A stretch of DNA of 64,000 nucleotides from Chitinophaga pinensis (GTDB lineage: Bacteria > Bacteroidota > Bacteroidia > UKL13-3), in NCBI GenBank assembly GCA_945870425.1, contig CAMBSD010000008.1, positions 1-64,000 on the forward strand, read 5' to 3'. A program made the position numbers and the translations under genes. Within the stretch, counting starts at the first letter, position 1. Each line of letters starts with the position of its first letter. The notes under the pieces are model-generated. The model worked only from the letters and a program-made list of their open reading frames with translations, was not told where the DNA came from and searched no databases. Shown in pieces: positions 43,015 to 50,991 of the stretch.

Positions 43015-45198
43015 ATGTCGTTAGTTCGAAATCAAGCCCTACAAACAGCACTTAATAGAGTGCCAATTTCAGTATTACCACCATCTGTAAAGGTGTCTGA
43101 CTATTATAACATCAATGTGTTTAATGATAACGCGATGAAAAGCTACTTGTCTAAATCTGCTTACAAAGCAGTAAGCAATGCAATCATTAAAGGTGAAAAA
43201 ATTGACCGTGCAGTGGCAGAAGAAGTTGCTGCTGGAATGAAAAGTTGGGCCATAAACAGAGGTGCCACACATTACACGCATTGGTTTCAACCATTAACAG
43301 GGGCAACTGCCGAAAAGCATGACGCTTTTTTTGAACCAACAGAAGATGGACGTTCAATGGAGATTTTTTCAGGAAATGCCTTGGTACAGCAAGAACCAGA
43401 TGCATCTAGTTTTCCAAATGGTGGTATAAGAAACACCTTTGAAGCCAGAGGTTACACTGCTTGGGATCCATCATCACCTGCTTTTATTATGGAAGGCAAT
43501 AATGGCAAAACCTTGTGTATTCCTACCATATTTGTTTCATATACTGGCGAGGCTCTTGACTACAAAGCCCCTTTGTTAAAAGCACTTCATGCGGTTGAGA
43601 AAGCGGTTGTTTCGGTTTGTTCAAACTACTTTGATAAAAATGTTACCAAAGCCTATGCTTCATTAGGTATCGAACAAGAGTATTTCTTGGTTGATGAGGC
43701 GCTATTCTACGCTCGCCCTGATTTAATGTTAACCGGAAGAACCTTACTGGGTCAATCTCCAGAAAAAGGCCAACAATTAGAAGATCATTATTTTGGATCC
43801 ATTCCTCCGCGGGTTCATGACTTCATGGTGGATTTAGAAACAGAATCATATAAATTGGGAATTCCTTTAAAAACCCGTCACAATGAAGTTGCTCCATCGC
43901 AATTTGAGTGTGCTCCTAATTTTGAAGAAGCCAATTTGGCTATCGACCACAACCAATTATTAATGGATTTGATGGAGAAAGTTGGTAAGAAACATGGCTT
44001 CAAAGTGTTATTGCACGAAAAACCATTTTCTGGAATCAATGGAAGTGGCAAACACAACAATTGGAGTTTAATAACCAATACAGGCGTTAACTTATTAGCA
44101 CCCACTAAAAATCCAGAAACCAATTTGCAGTTCCTTACTTTCTTTGTAAATGTCATAAAAGGAGTTTTTGACAATGCGGATTTGTTGCGCGCATCTATTG
44201 CTAGCGCAGGTAACGACCACCGATTAGGGGCAAACGAAGCACCTCCAGCAATCATGTCAATCTTTATAGGCTCACAAATGACTCATATCCTTGAATCATT
44301 ATTAGGAGGTAAAACGGCAGCCAAATCTAAAAAGGCTTTGTCTATTGATGTGATTAAAATACCTGAAATCTTATTAGACAACACTGATAGAAACAGAACT
44401 TCACCATTTGCCTTTACCGGAAACAAATTTGAATTCCGTGCAGTGGGATCGAGTGCCAATTGTGCCAATGCCAATATCGTGCTTAACACAGTTATGGCAA
44501 GCCAATTGAATAAGTTCCAAGCAGACGTAAATGCATTGGTTAAAAAAGGCAGAAAGCAAGAAAAAGCCATTCTTGAAGTATTGAAAACATACTACAATGC
44601 ATCAAAAAGTATTCTGTTCGAGGGAAATGGCTATGGCGATGAATGGGTAAAAGAAGCAGAAAAACGAGGATTAAGCAATGTTAAAACTACACCAGAAGCT
44701 TTAAATGCTTATGTGAGTCAAAAATCAAAAGATTTGTTTGTTAAAAACAATATTTTCAACGCGGTTGAATTGGATGCACGTTATGAAATCATGCAAGAAA
44801 TCTATGTGAAGAAAATAGATATTGAAGCTAAAATTTTAGCTCAATTGGCCACTTCACACATTATTCCTTCGGCAATCGAATACCAAGGAAAATTGGCAAG
44901 CAACGTAGCATCGTTAAAAGCTGCAGGTTTATCTAAATCTCTGTATGATGTACAAGTAAACTCAATCACGGAAATCGCTAAACATGTAAAAGTTATTAGC
45001 GATTCGGTAACTAAATTAATCAACGAAAGTGACAAAGCTCACCACATTGAAGATACCCATAAAAAAGCTATTTCAATGTGTCACAAAGTGAAACCTTTGT
45101 TTGATACTATCAGAAAGTCGAGCGATGCTCTGGAATTTATGATTGAAGACGATTTGTGGAAACTTCCAAAATACCGCGAATTATTATTCGTGAAATAG
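43015..45198 (+). CDS. glnN: Glutamine synthetase type III
   Basis: Large GSIII enzyme that makes glutamine from glutamate and ammonia with ATP. At 727 residues it has the size typical of GlnN in Bacteroidota and cyanobacteria. The N-terminal GSIII-specific part includes THYTHWFQPLTGATAEKHDAF. The catalytic barrel shows IEQEYFLVDE, EVAPSQFECAP, HEKPFSGINGSGKHNNWS and RLGANEAPPAI. The C-terminal 200 residues are mainly helical (AKHVKVISDSVTKLI). A single-gene unit with a long upstream region and a terminator. Confidence 0.96.
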   Translation: MSLVRNQALQTALNRVPISVLPPSVKVSDYYNINVFNDNAMKSYLSKSAYKAVSNAIIKGEKIDRAVAEEVAAGMKSWAINRGATHYTHWFQPLTGATAEKHDAFFEPTEDGRSMEIFSGNALVQQEPDASSFPNGGIRNTFEARGYTAWDPSSPAFIMEGNNGKTLCIPTIFVSYTGEALDYKAPLLKALHAVEKAVVSVCSNYFDKNVTKAYASLGIEQEYFLVDEALFYARPDLMLTGRTLLGQSPEKGQQLEDHYFGSIPPRVHDFMVDLETESYKLGIPLKTRHNEVAPSQFECAPNFEEANLAIDHNQLLMDLMEKVGKKHGFKVLLHEKPFSGINGSGKHNNWSLITNTGVNLLAPTKNPETNLQFLTFFVNVIKGVFDNADLLRASIASAGNDHRLGANEAPPAIMSIFIGSQMTHILESLLGGKTAAKSKKALSIDVIKIPEILLDNTDRNRTSPFAFTGNKFEFRAVGSSANCANANIVLNTVMASQLNKFQADVNALVKKGRKQEKAILEVLKTYYNASKSILFEGNGYGDEWVKEAEKRGLSNVKTTPEALNAYVSQKSKDLFVKNNIFNAVELDARYEIMQEIYVKKIDIEAKILAQLATSHIIPSAIEYQGKLASNVASLKAAGLSKSLYDVQVNSITEIAKHVKVISDSVTKLINESDKAHHIEDTHKKAISMCHKVKPLFDTIRKSSDALEFMIEDDLWKLPKYRELLFVK

Positions 45199-45218
45199 AA
45201 AAATTAACCTAAAAACAG

Positions 45219-45251
45219 ACCCTCTTTACTAATGTAAAGGGGGTTTTTTTG
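45219..45251 (+). terminator. Terminator of glnN
   Basis: ACCCTCTTTAC and GTAAAGGGGGT form an 11-bp stem (one T-G wobble) with a TAAT loop, followed by a run of T. It begins 20 bases after the glnN stop. Confidence 0.85.
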
Positions 45252-45337
45252 TGAAAATGACAAAAAATATTAAAATCATTAAGCGAAATATTGATAAACT
45301 TACGTTTTATTGTATTATTGAAACAAACTTTTAGCAA

Positions 45338-47473
45338 ATGAATAAAATCTTTTCCACTTCATTATTTGTATTGGCAATAGTAGCCACCATGCTAAGTGCT
45401 GGCTGCAAAAGTAAAGGCAGTATTGTAAGTGCACGCGAGCATTACAAAAAGAAAGAATATTTCCTTTCGAGCGAGGATTATAAAGCAGTATACAGCAAAA
45501 CCAAAGTTAAAGAAGAAAAACTTGAAGCAGTTTTCAAAACGGCAGAATGCTATCGTTTGATGAATGATATTAAAAGTGCAGAAAGCTGGTATGCTAAAAC
45601 GGTTAAAGCTGACCCTAAAAATGCAGAAGCTCAGTTGAGATATGCTTTGGCTCTTAAAAACAATGCCAGCGCAGATGTTACCAAGTATTCATCCGCTATC
45701 ATCGAATTTAATAAATATAAAAAATTAGGTGATGCATCCTGCTATGATGAGGCAGCCATCGATCGTGAAATCAAAGGATGTGAGTATGCTTTGAAGTGGA
45801 AAAACGAAAAATCTCGCTATGTAGTTGAAAACATCAGAGGTATCAATACAAAATGGGAGGATTTTGCACCACAGCAGTATAAAAAAGATCAGTTATTCTT
45901 CACTTCAGATAGGGAAAAAGGTGTGAGTGGAACACAATATGGCTGGACTGGCAATGGACATACAGACGTTTACGTTTCTACATTTAAAGTAAATAAAAAG
46001 AATCCAAATGACGTAAGCTATGGATTACCTAACCTTTTAGACAAAGACAAAGTAAACACCAAGTACAATGATGGTGTGGTTTGTTTTGATAGCAAATTTA
46101 CCACCATGTATGTTACACAATGTAATTCAGTAGATGGAAAAGGTAATCGTTGTCGTTTGTATGTATCTAAATTAAACGGAACTGAGTGGTCTAAACCAGA
46201 ACCACTTCCTTTTAGCACAGATTCTTTCAGTTGTGGTCATCCAAGTTTAAGCAAAGATGGACAAATACTATACTTTGCATCTGATATGCCAGGTAGCACA
46301 CCAAAATTAACTTGTGCTGACAATCCTGAAGGAACCGTGTTAAGTAAAGATTTATGGATGGTTACTTACACCAAACGTAGTAATACTTGGGGTGATCCTG
46401 TTAACTTAGGACCCACCATCAATACACCGGGTGATGAAATGTATCCTTATATACACGAAGATGGGACTTTATATTTCTCATCTACTGGTCATCCAAGCCT
46501 AGGAGGCAGTGATATATATTTTACCAAAGGTGAAGCTTCAGATTGGAGTTCACCAGTAAACATGAAGTCGCCAATTAATTCATCAGGTGATGACTTTGCG
46601 ATGCAAATGTTTAAAGACAAAGAAGGTAATCACAGTGGATACTTCAGTTCAAACCGTGATGGTGGTAAAGGTTCAGATGATGTTTACCGATTCTACATGA
46701 ACCCTCTAATTTTCAACCTAAGCGGTGTAGCAAGAAATGCAAAAACCAGAGAATTATTACCTAACACGCTAATAACCATTACAAGTAGTAATGATACGGG
46801 AAAAATCATTTTAAGAACGGATGCTACTGGATCGTATAGACTTAAAATTAAAGCAAAAACAGATTATGAATTATTTGCTGCAAAAGAAGATTACTATGAT
46901 AGTAAGTTGATGTTTCAAACAACTAAACCCTACGATCAATCAACTGATTTGTTTCAAGATTTTGATTTAGTTCCATTTAATTTTGACTCATTAATTGTAT
47001 TACAAGGTATTTACTACGATTTAGACAAAGCAGATTTGCGTCCTTTATCACGTTTGATTTTAGACACATTGGTACAAACGCTTAACAAATACCCAAGAGT
47101 AAGGGTTGAGCTTGGCTCGCATACAGACTGTAGAGCGGATTCAATATATAATGTTGGTTTATCGCAAAGACGTGCGGATTCAGCTGTTGCCTACATTTTA
47201 TCTCAAGGAATTGATTCATTAAGAATATTTGCTAAAGGATATGGTGAAAACAGACTTGCGGTAACCAAATGTAAATGCGAAGGGCCAGATGAAAGAAGCC
47301 AAGGGCAAAAATGTACAGAAGAAGAGCATCAGTTGAACAGAAGAACAACTGTTCAATTTTTAGATAATAATTATGTTAGAAAGCCGAAAGTAGTACCTGT
47401 AGATCCTAAAAAACCTGTATTGCCTCAAGGCAGACAAAGAGGAGGAACTACAGCACCAGCTCCTCGAAGGTAA
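45338..47473 (+). CDS. PorE-like OmpA/PD40/TPR lipoprotein
   Basis: Outer-membrane lipoprotein of 711 residues. Order of parts: lipoprotein signal (VATMLSAGC, Cys about 23), TPR helices (30-150), a PD40 beta-propeller (about 170-460, repeats such as FSCGHPSLSKDGQILYFASD and MYPYIHEDGTLYFSSTGHPS), a carboxypeptidase-regulatory domain (about 465-540) and an OmpA/Pal peptidoglycan-binding domain (about 555-690, GIYYDLDKADLRP and LSQRRADSAVAYI). This is the architecture of PorE (P. gingivalis), which anchors the type IX secretion machinery to peptidoglycan. Paralogues with the same order exist in Bacteroidota, so PorE identity is likely but not proven. Confidence 0.82.
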   Translation: MNKIFSTSLFVLAIVATMLSAGCKSKGSIVSAREHYKKKEYFLSSEDYKAVYSKTKVKEEKLEAVFKTAECYRLMNDIKSAESWYAKTVKADPKNAEAQLRYALALKNNASADVTKYSSAIIEFNKYKKLGDASCYDEAAIDREIKGCEYALKWKNEKSRYVVENIRGINTKWEDFAPQQYKKDQLFFTSDREKGVSGTQYGWTGNGHTDVYVSTFKVNKKNPNDVSYGLPNLLDKDKVNTKYNDGVVCFDSKFTTMYVTQCNSVDGKGNRCRLYVSKLNGTEWSKPEPLPFSTDSFSCGHPSLSKDGQILYFASDMPGSTPKLTCADNPEGTVLSKDLWMVTYTKRSNTWGDPVNLGPTINTPGDEMYPYIHEDGTLYFSSTGHPSLGGSDIYFTKGEASDWSSPVNMKSPINSSGDDFAMQMFKDKEGNHSGYFSSNRDGGKGSDDVYRFYMNPLIFNLSGVARNAKTRELLPNTLITITSSNDTGKIILRTDATGSYRLKIKAKTDYELFAAKEDYYDSKLMFQTTKPYDQSTDLFQDFDLVPFNFDSLIVLQGIYYDLDKADLRPLSRLILDTLVQTLNKYPRVRVELGSHTDCRADSIYNVGLSQRRADSAVAYILSQGIDSLRIFAKGYGENRLAVTKCKCEGPDERSQGQKCTEEEHQLNRRTTVQFLDNNYVRKPKVVPVDPKKPVLPQGRQRGGTTAPAPRR

Positions 47474-47498
47474 AGCAGAAAGAAATATTTTATTAATT

Positions 47499-47533
47499 AA
47501 ATCCCCCAAATGATACATTTGGGGGATTTTTAT
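47499..47533 (+). terminator. Terminator after the PorE-like gene
   Basis: AATCCCCCAAATG and CATTTGGGGGATT form a 13-bp stem with an ATA loop, followed by TTTT. It is 26 bases after the stop. Confidence 0.88.
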
Positions 47534-47534
47534 T

Positions 47535-47562
47535 GTTGAGACGTTTAATTAAACGTCTCAAC
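47535..47562. repeat. 28-bp perfect palindrome before radA
   Basis: Bases 47535-47562 equal their own reverse complement; arms start GTTGAGACG and the centre is TTTAATTAAA. It lies directly after the preceding terminator and 18 bases before the radA start. Palindromes with GAGACG arms occur as dispersed elements in Bacteroidota; no other copy is present in this window. It could also be a protein-binding site for radA. Confidence 0.8.
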
Positions 47563-47580
47563 CTACATTAATGATTAATT

Positions 47581-48948
47581 ATGGCAAAAACATCGACTTC
47601 CTTTTTTTGTAAAAACTGTGGTGCTTCATCAGCTAAATGGGTGGGCAAATGTCCTAGTTGTGGCGAATGGAATTCTTTTGTTGAGGAGGTAATTCACAAA
47701 GAAAAAGAAGAATTTAAAAGTACTTGGAAAGAATCAAATAAGGGACGCTCAAATAAACCCATTGCAATTAAGGATGTAGAAGAAGGAAATGAAATTCGTA
47801 TCCAAATACAAGATAAAGAACTGAGTAGGGTTTTGGGCGGAGGTATAGTGCCGGGAAGTGTAGTTTTAATTGGCGGAGAGCCTGGTATTGGAAAATCAAC
47901 TTTATTACTACAAATAGCTCTTCAATTTAAGGATTTAAAGGTATTGTATATAAGCGGAGAGGAAAGCGAAGCACAAATAAAAATGCGTGCAGAGAGAATT
48001 CCCTTTAGCAACGACAATTGCTATTTATATACAGAAACATCCACCCAAAAAATTGGAAAAGCATTGAAAGAAGCGGAGCCCGATATTGTGGTAGTAGATT
48101 CAATTCAAACCTTACAAAGTGATTTAATAGATTCAACACCTGGAAGCATTTCTCAAATAAAGGAAACCGCTGGCGATATGATTCGTTTTGCCAAAGAAAC
48201 GGGGGTTCCTGTCTTTCTGATAGGCCATATTACCAAAGATGGAACATTAGCCGGGCCTAAATTGCTAGAGCATATGGTAGATACCGTATTGCAGTTTGAA
48301 GGAGATAGACACCATGTATACAGAATATTGCGTAGCACTAAAAATCGTTTTGGCAGTACCAACGAAATAGGCATATATGAAATGCAAAGTGCCGGATTGA
48401 GGGAGGTTAGCAATCCTAGTGAAATATTAATTTCGCAAAGAGATGAAGCCCTTAGTGGAGTAACCATTTCAGCCACGCTTGAAGGAATGAGACCCTTATT
48501 GATAGAAACCCAAGCCCTTGTAAGTGCTGCTGTTTATGGCACGCCACAACGAAACTCAAATGGTTATGATGCAAAAAGGTTAAATATGCTTCTTGCAATA
48601 TTAGAAAAAAAGTGCGGTTTAAAAATGGGATTGCAAGATGTATTCATAAACATTGCAGGAGGATTAAGAATAGAAGATCCAGGAATAGACTTGGGCATAG
48701 TGGCAGCCATTGTCTCCAGCTACGAAAACGTTTCCGTAGATAGCAAAATTGCCTTTATTGGAGAAGTGGGTTTGAGTGGTGAAATTAGGGCAGTAAACCG
48801 AATAGAGCAAAGAATTGCAGAAGCAGAAAAACTAGGGTTTAAAACCGTTTATTTATCCAAATTTAATAAACTCCCTTCTAGCAATCAGAAAATAAAAATC
48901 ATCCAAGTGAGCAAACTAGATGAAATGTTGAGCTACTTATTTGGATAA
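47581..48948 (+). CDS. radA: DNA repair protein RadA
   Basis: RecA-like ATPase that promotes branch migration in recombination and repair. The N-terminal zinc finger is CKNCGASSAKWVGKCPSCGEW (Cys10, 13, 24, 27). The Walker A motif is GGEPGIGKST (98-107). The RadA-specific KNRFG motif is at 254-258. A C-terminal Lon-like domain (VFINIAGGLRIEDPGIDLG, IGEVGLSGEIR) completes the protein. The 455-residue length is standard. A perfect palindrome (47535-47562) lies immediately upstream. Confidence 0.97.
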   Translation: MAKTSTSFFCKNCGASSAKWVGKCPSCGEWNSFVEEVIHKEKEEFKSTWKESNKGRSNKPIAIKDVEEGNEIRIQIQDKELSRVLGGGIVPGSVVLIGGEPGIGKSTLLLQIALQFKDLKVLYISGEESEAQIKMRAERIPFSNDNCYLYTETSTQKIGKALKEAEPDIVVVDSIQTLQSDLIDSTPGSISQIKETAGDMIRFAKETGVPVFLIGHITKDGTLAGPKLLEHMVDTVLQFEGDRHHVYRILRSTKNRFGSTNEIGIYEMQSAGLREVSNPSEILISQRDEALSGVTISATLEGMRPLLIETQALVSAAVYGTPQRNSNGYDAKRLNMLLAILEKKCGLKMGLQDVFINIAGGLRIEDPGIDLGIVAAIVSSYENVSVDSKIAFIGEVGLSGEIRAVNRIEQRIAEAEKLGFKTVYLSKFNKLPSSNQKIKIIQVSKLDEMLSYLFG

Positions 48949-49000
48949 AAAAAATCACCCAAGGATTTAACCTATCAAAAAAAAGAGTTTATTTGCCCTT

Positions 49001-49627
49001 GTGAAAGTAACAAAGCCATACTTAGTAGGTATTTCTGGTGGTAGCGCCATGGGTAAAACGCTTTTTTTAAACGAATTGAGAGAGCTTTTTTCAGTTGATC
49101 AGGTTTGTATTGTATCTCAAGATAATTACTATAAACTGGCTTTTGAACATGGCCTTGACGAAAATGGACATATCAATTATGATTTACCAGAGTGCATCGA
49201 TTTGGAAGCTTTTGCAAAAGATATAAATGCACTTCATAATGGTGAAACCATCTATCGAAATGAGTATTTGTTCCAACATGAAAACCAATTAGGACCTTTG
49301 CTTGAATTTAAACCTGCTCCTATCGTGGTTTGTGAGGGTTTGTTTATATATTATCATGAAGACCTTTTCAAGCAATTTGACTTAAAAGTTTTCATCAATG
49401 CTGAAGAAGACATTGCTTTGCAGAGAAGGTTAAAAAGAGATGTGGCCGAAAGAAATATTCCTGAAGATTTTGTTACGTATCAATGGAAAAATCACGTGAT
49501 GCCTGCGTATCACAAATACTTAGTTCCTTTTATAAAGCAGGCCGACATGATTATCAATAACAACAGCCACTTTAACAATAGCTTAAAAGTGATTGAAAGT
49601 CATTTTAGGGAAAAATTAGGTAGCTAA
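49001..49627 (+). CDS. udk: Uridine kinase-like P-loop kinase
   Basis: Nucleoside kinase of 208 residues in the uridine/phosphoribulokinase fold. The Walker A is GISGGSAMGKTLFL, where typical uridine kinases have GGSASGKTT: Met and Leu replace Ser and Thr, though the GxxxxGKT frame stays. SQDNYYK, the substrate DLPECIDLEAF, VCEGLFIYY and RRLKRDVAERN motifs follow the family. The start is GTG at 49001, five bases after TTTATTTG (a near -7 box), and no ribosome-binding site is visible, so the mRNA may be leaderless. The gene is compact with radA upstream. Confidence 0.85.
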   Translation: MKVTKPYLVGISGGSAMGKTLFLNELRELFSVDQVCIVSQDNYYKLAFEHGLDENGHINYDLPECIDLEAFAKDINALHNGETIYRNEYLFQHENQLGPLLEFKPAPIVVCEGLFIYYHEDLFKQFDLKVFINAEEDIALQRRLKRDVAERNIPEDFVTYQWKNHVMPAYHKYLVPFIKQADMIINNNSHFNNSLKVIESHFREKLGS

Positions 49628-49633
49628 TAATGA

Positions 49634-50032
49634 CTATTTTGTGAATTGAGTTGCCATTACCACTCTCACCTTAAGCTTTGTTCCGGTAGCTAAAATATCA
49701 ACCAAATCTTGAATATTTAATTCCGCGTCCATTCGCAACACAATTGTTGGGTCGGGCATTGAAGAGGTCTCTCGCTTAATAGCATTTTCCAAATCAGCAG
49801 GCACAATCAATTTATTGTTTAGGTAATATTCTTTCTCTTTGTTAACAGTAAGTGTTACTTGTTGTTTGTTGAATGCTACATTGTTTTTAGCTTTTGGAAG
49901 CAAAACCTTTATAACACTTGGATTGGCTAAGGTAGATACGATAAGAAAAAACAGCAACAAGAAGAACATAATGTCGTTCAACGAGGATGTTGCTACTTCT
50001 GCCTCAAATCTTTTTTTACGTCTAAATTTCAT
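49634..50032 (-). CDS. exbD: ExbD/TolR biopolymer transport protein
   Basis: Inner-membrane protein of 132 residues of the proton-driven TonB/Tol energising complex. After a basic leader (KFRRKKRFEAEVATSSL) comes the single helix with the functional aspartate (LNDIMFFLLLFFLIVST), then a periplasmic domain (VTLTVNKEKEYYLNNK and VVMATQ). It lies 57 bases downstream of exbB. Together they power uptake through TonB-dependent outer-membrane receptors or Tol-type envelope constriction. The stop is six bases from the convergent uridine kinase gene. Confidence 0.9.
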   Translation of the reverse strand: MKFRRKKRFEAEVATSSLNDIMFFLLLFFLIVSTLANPSVIKVLLPKAKNNVAFNKQQVTLTVNKEKEYYLNNKLIVPADLENAIKRETSSMPDPTIVLRMDAELNIQDLVDILATGTKLKVRVVMATQFTK

Positions 50033-50089
50033 TCTTTTTTATTTTTATGTTTTTAATAAAATCGGGTAAACCGAATTCAGAAAAAAAAT

Positions 50090-50710
50090 TTAGCTGTCTA
50101 ACATATCTACAAAGTCAACCGCAGTTTGTTCCATTCTGTGACTGAATCTATCAATCATGCTGTTTAAAATATGGTAACCCACATAAGCCATCACACCCAC
50201 AATAAGACCTGCACATGAGGTAATCATTTTTTGGTATAAACCATTGGCAATAACACTGATATCAAAGTTATTACTAACTGATATATCATAGAAAATTTTA
50301 ATTACACCTAAAATGGTTCCAATAAATCCTAACATGGGGGCAATACCCGCTGTAATACCTAAAAACGTAAGGTTTTTTTCAAGTTTCGACATTTCAAGAG
50401 AAGCCATGCTTTCCATCGCACTTTCAATATCTTTAATGGGTTTACCTAAGCGCATGACTCCTTTTTCAACCACTCGACTTATAGGAGAGTTTACCCTTTG
50501 GCAATAGGCAATAGATGCCTTTACATCACCTTTTGCTAAAAGGTCTTTTAGGTTGTGTAGAAAATTATTTTCATGTTTACCAGCGTTTCTGATATACACA
50601 AATCTTTCAATTATAAAGTATATACTGAGCATAGAAAGCAGACCTATAGGGTACATGATAATACCCCCTTTTCCTAACATATCTAATAAACTTAAACTCT
50701 GGTTTTCCAT
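50090..50710 (-). CDS. exbB: MotA/TolQ/ExbB proton channel protein
   Basis: Inner-membrane proton channel subunit of 206 residues. Three hydrophobic helices are visible: about 13-33 (GGIIMYPIGLLSMLSIYFII), 115-140 (ITAGIAPMLGFIGTILGVIKIF) and 158-183 (MITSCAGLIVGVMAYVGYHIL). The cytoplasmic part contains the typical ARV/SMASLEMSKLEKNL stretch before the conserved proline-glycine motif. It is upstream of exbD on the same strand and forms the ExbBD pair. Confidence 0.92.
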   Translation of the reverse strand: MENQSLSLLDMLGKGGIIMYPIGLLSMLSIYFIIERFVYIRNAGKHENNFLHNLKDLLAKGDVKASIAYCQRVNSPISRVVEKGVMRLGKPIKDIESAMESMASLEMSKLEKNLTFLGITAGIAPMLGFIGTILGVIKIFYDISVSNNFDISVIANGLYQKMITSCAGLIVGVMAYVGYHILNSMIDRFSHRMEQTAVDFVDMLDS

Positions 50711-50914
50711 ATGGTTAATTATAGTGATTTTAACAAAAACGAAACTAACAGGGCGAATGGTATAAAATTTTTGCAGTTACAAACACATTGTTTAAAGCAA
50801 ACCCCATTTTTCTAATAAATTGAGCAAAAACAAATGCCAAATATGGGCACTTGGGTTTTGCAAAAAACTTGAAATCATAAGATAATATACTGATTTTCTG
50901 AATATTTAAAAACT

Positions 50915-50945
50915 TTGCTTTTCGAGATGTCAACTCCTATATTTG
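50915..50945 (+). promoter_or_regulatory. secDF promoter (-33 TTG, -7 TATATTTG)
   Basis: TTG (50915-50917), a 20-base spacer and TATATTTG (50938-50945) match the Bacteroidota consensus. It lies 47 bases before the secDF start. Confidence 0.65.
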
Positions 50946-50991
50946 CCGTCCTTAGAAAAATTAGGAATTATTAACAGAACACACACATAAA

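Noticed and set aside
49494-49503. ATCACGTGAT inside the uridine kinase gene as a parS site
   Set aside because: Only the CACGTG core matches; the outer TGTT/AACA parts are missing and it lies in a coding region.
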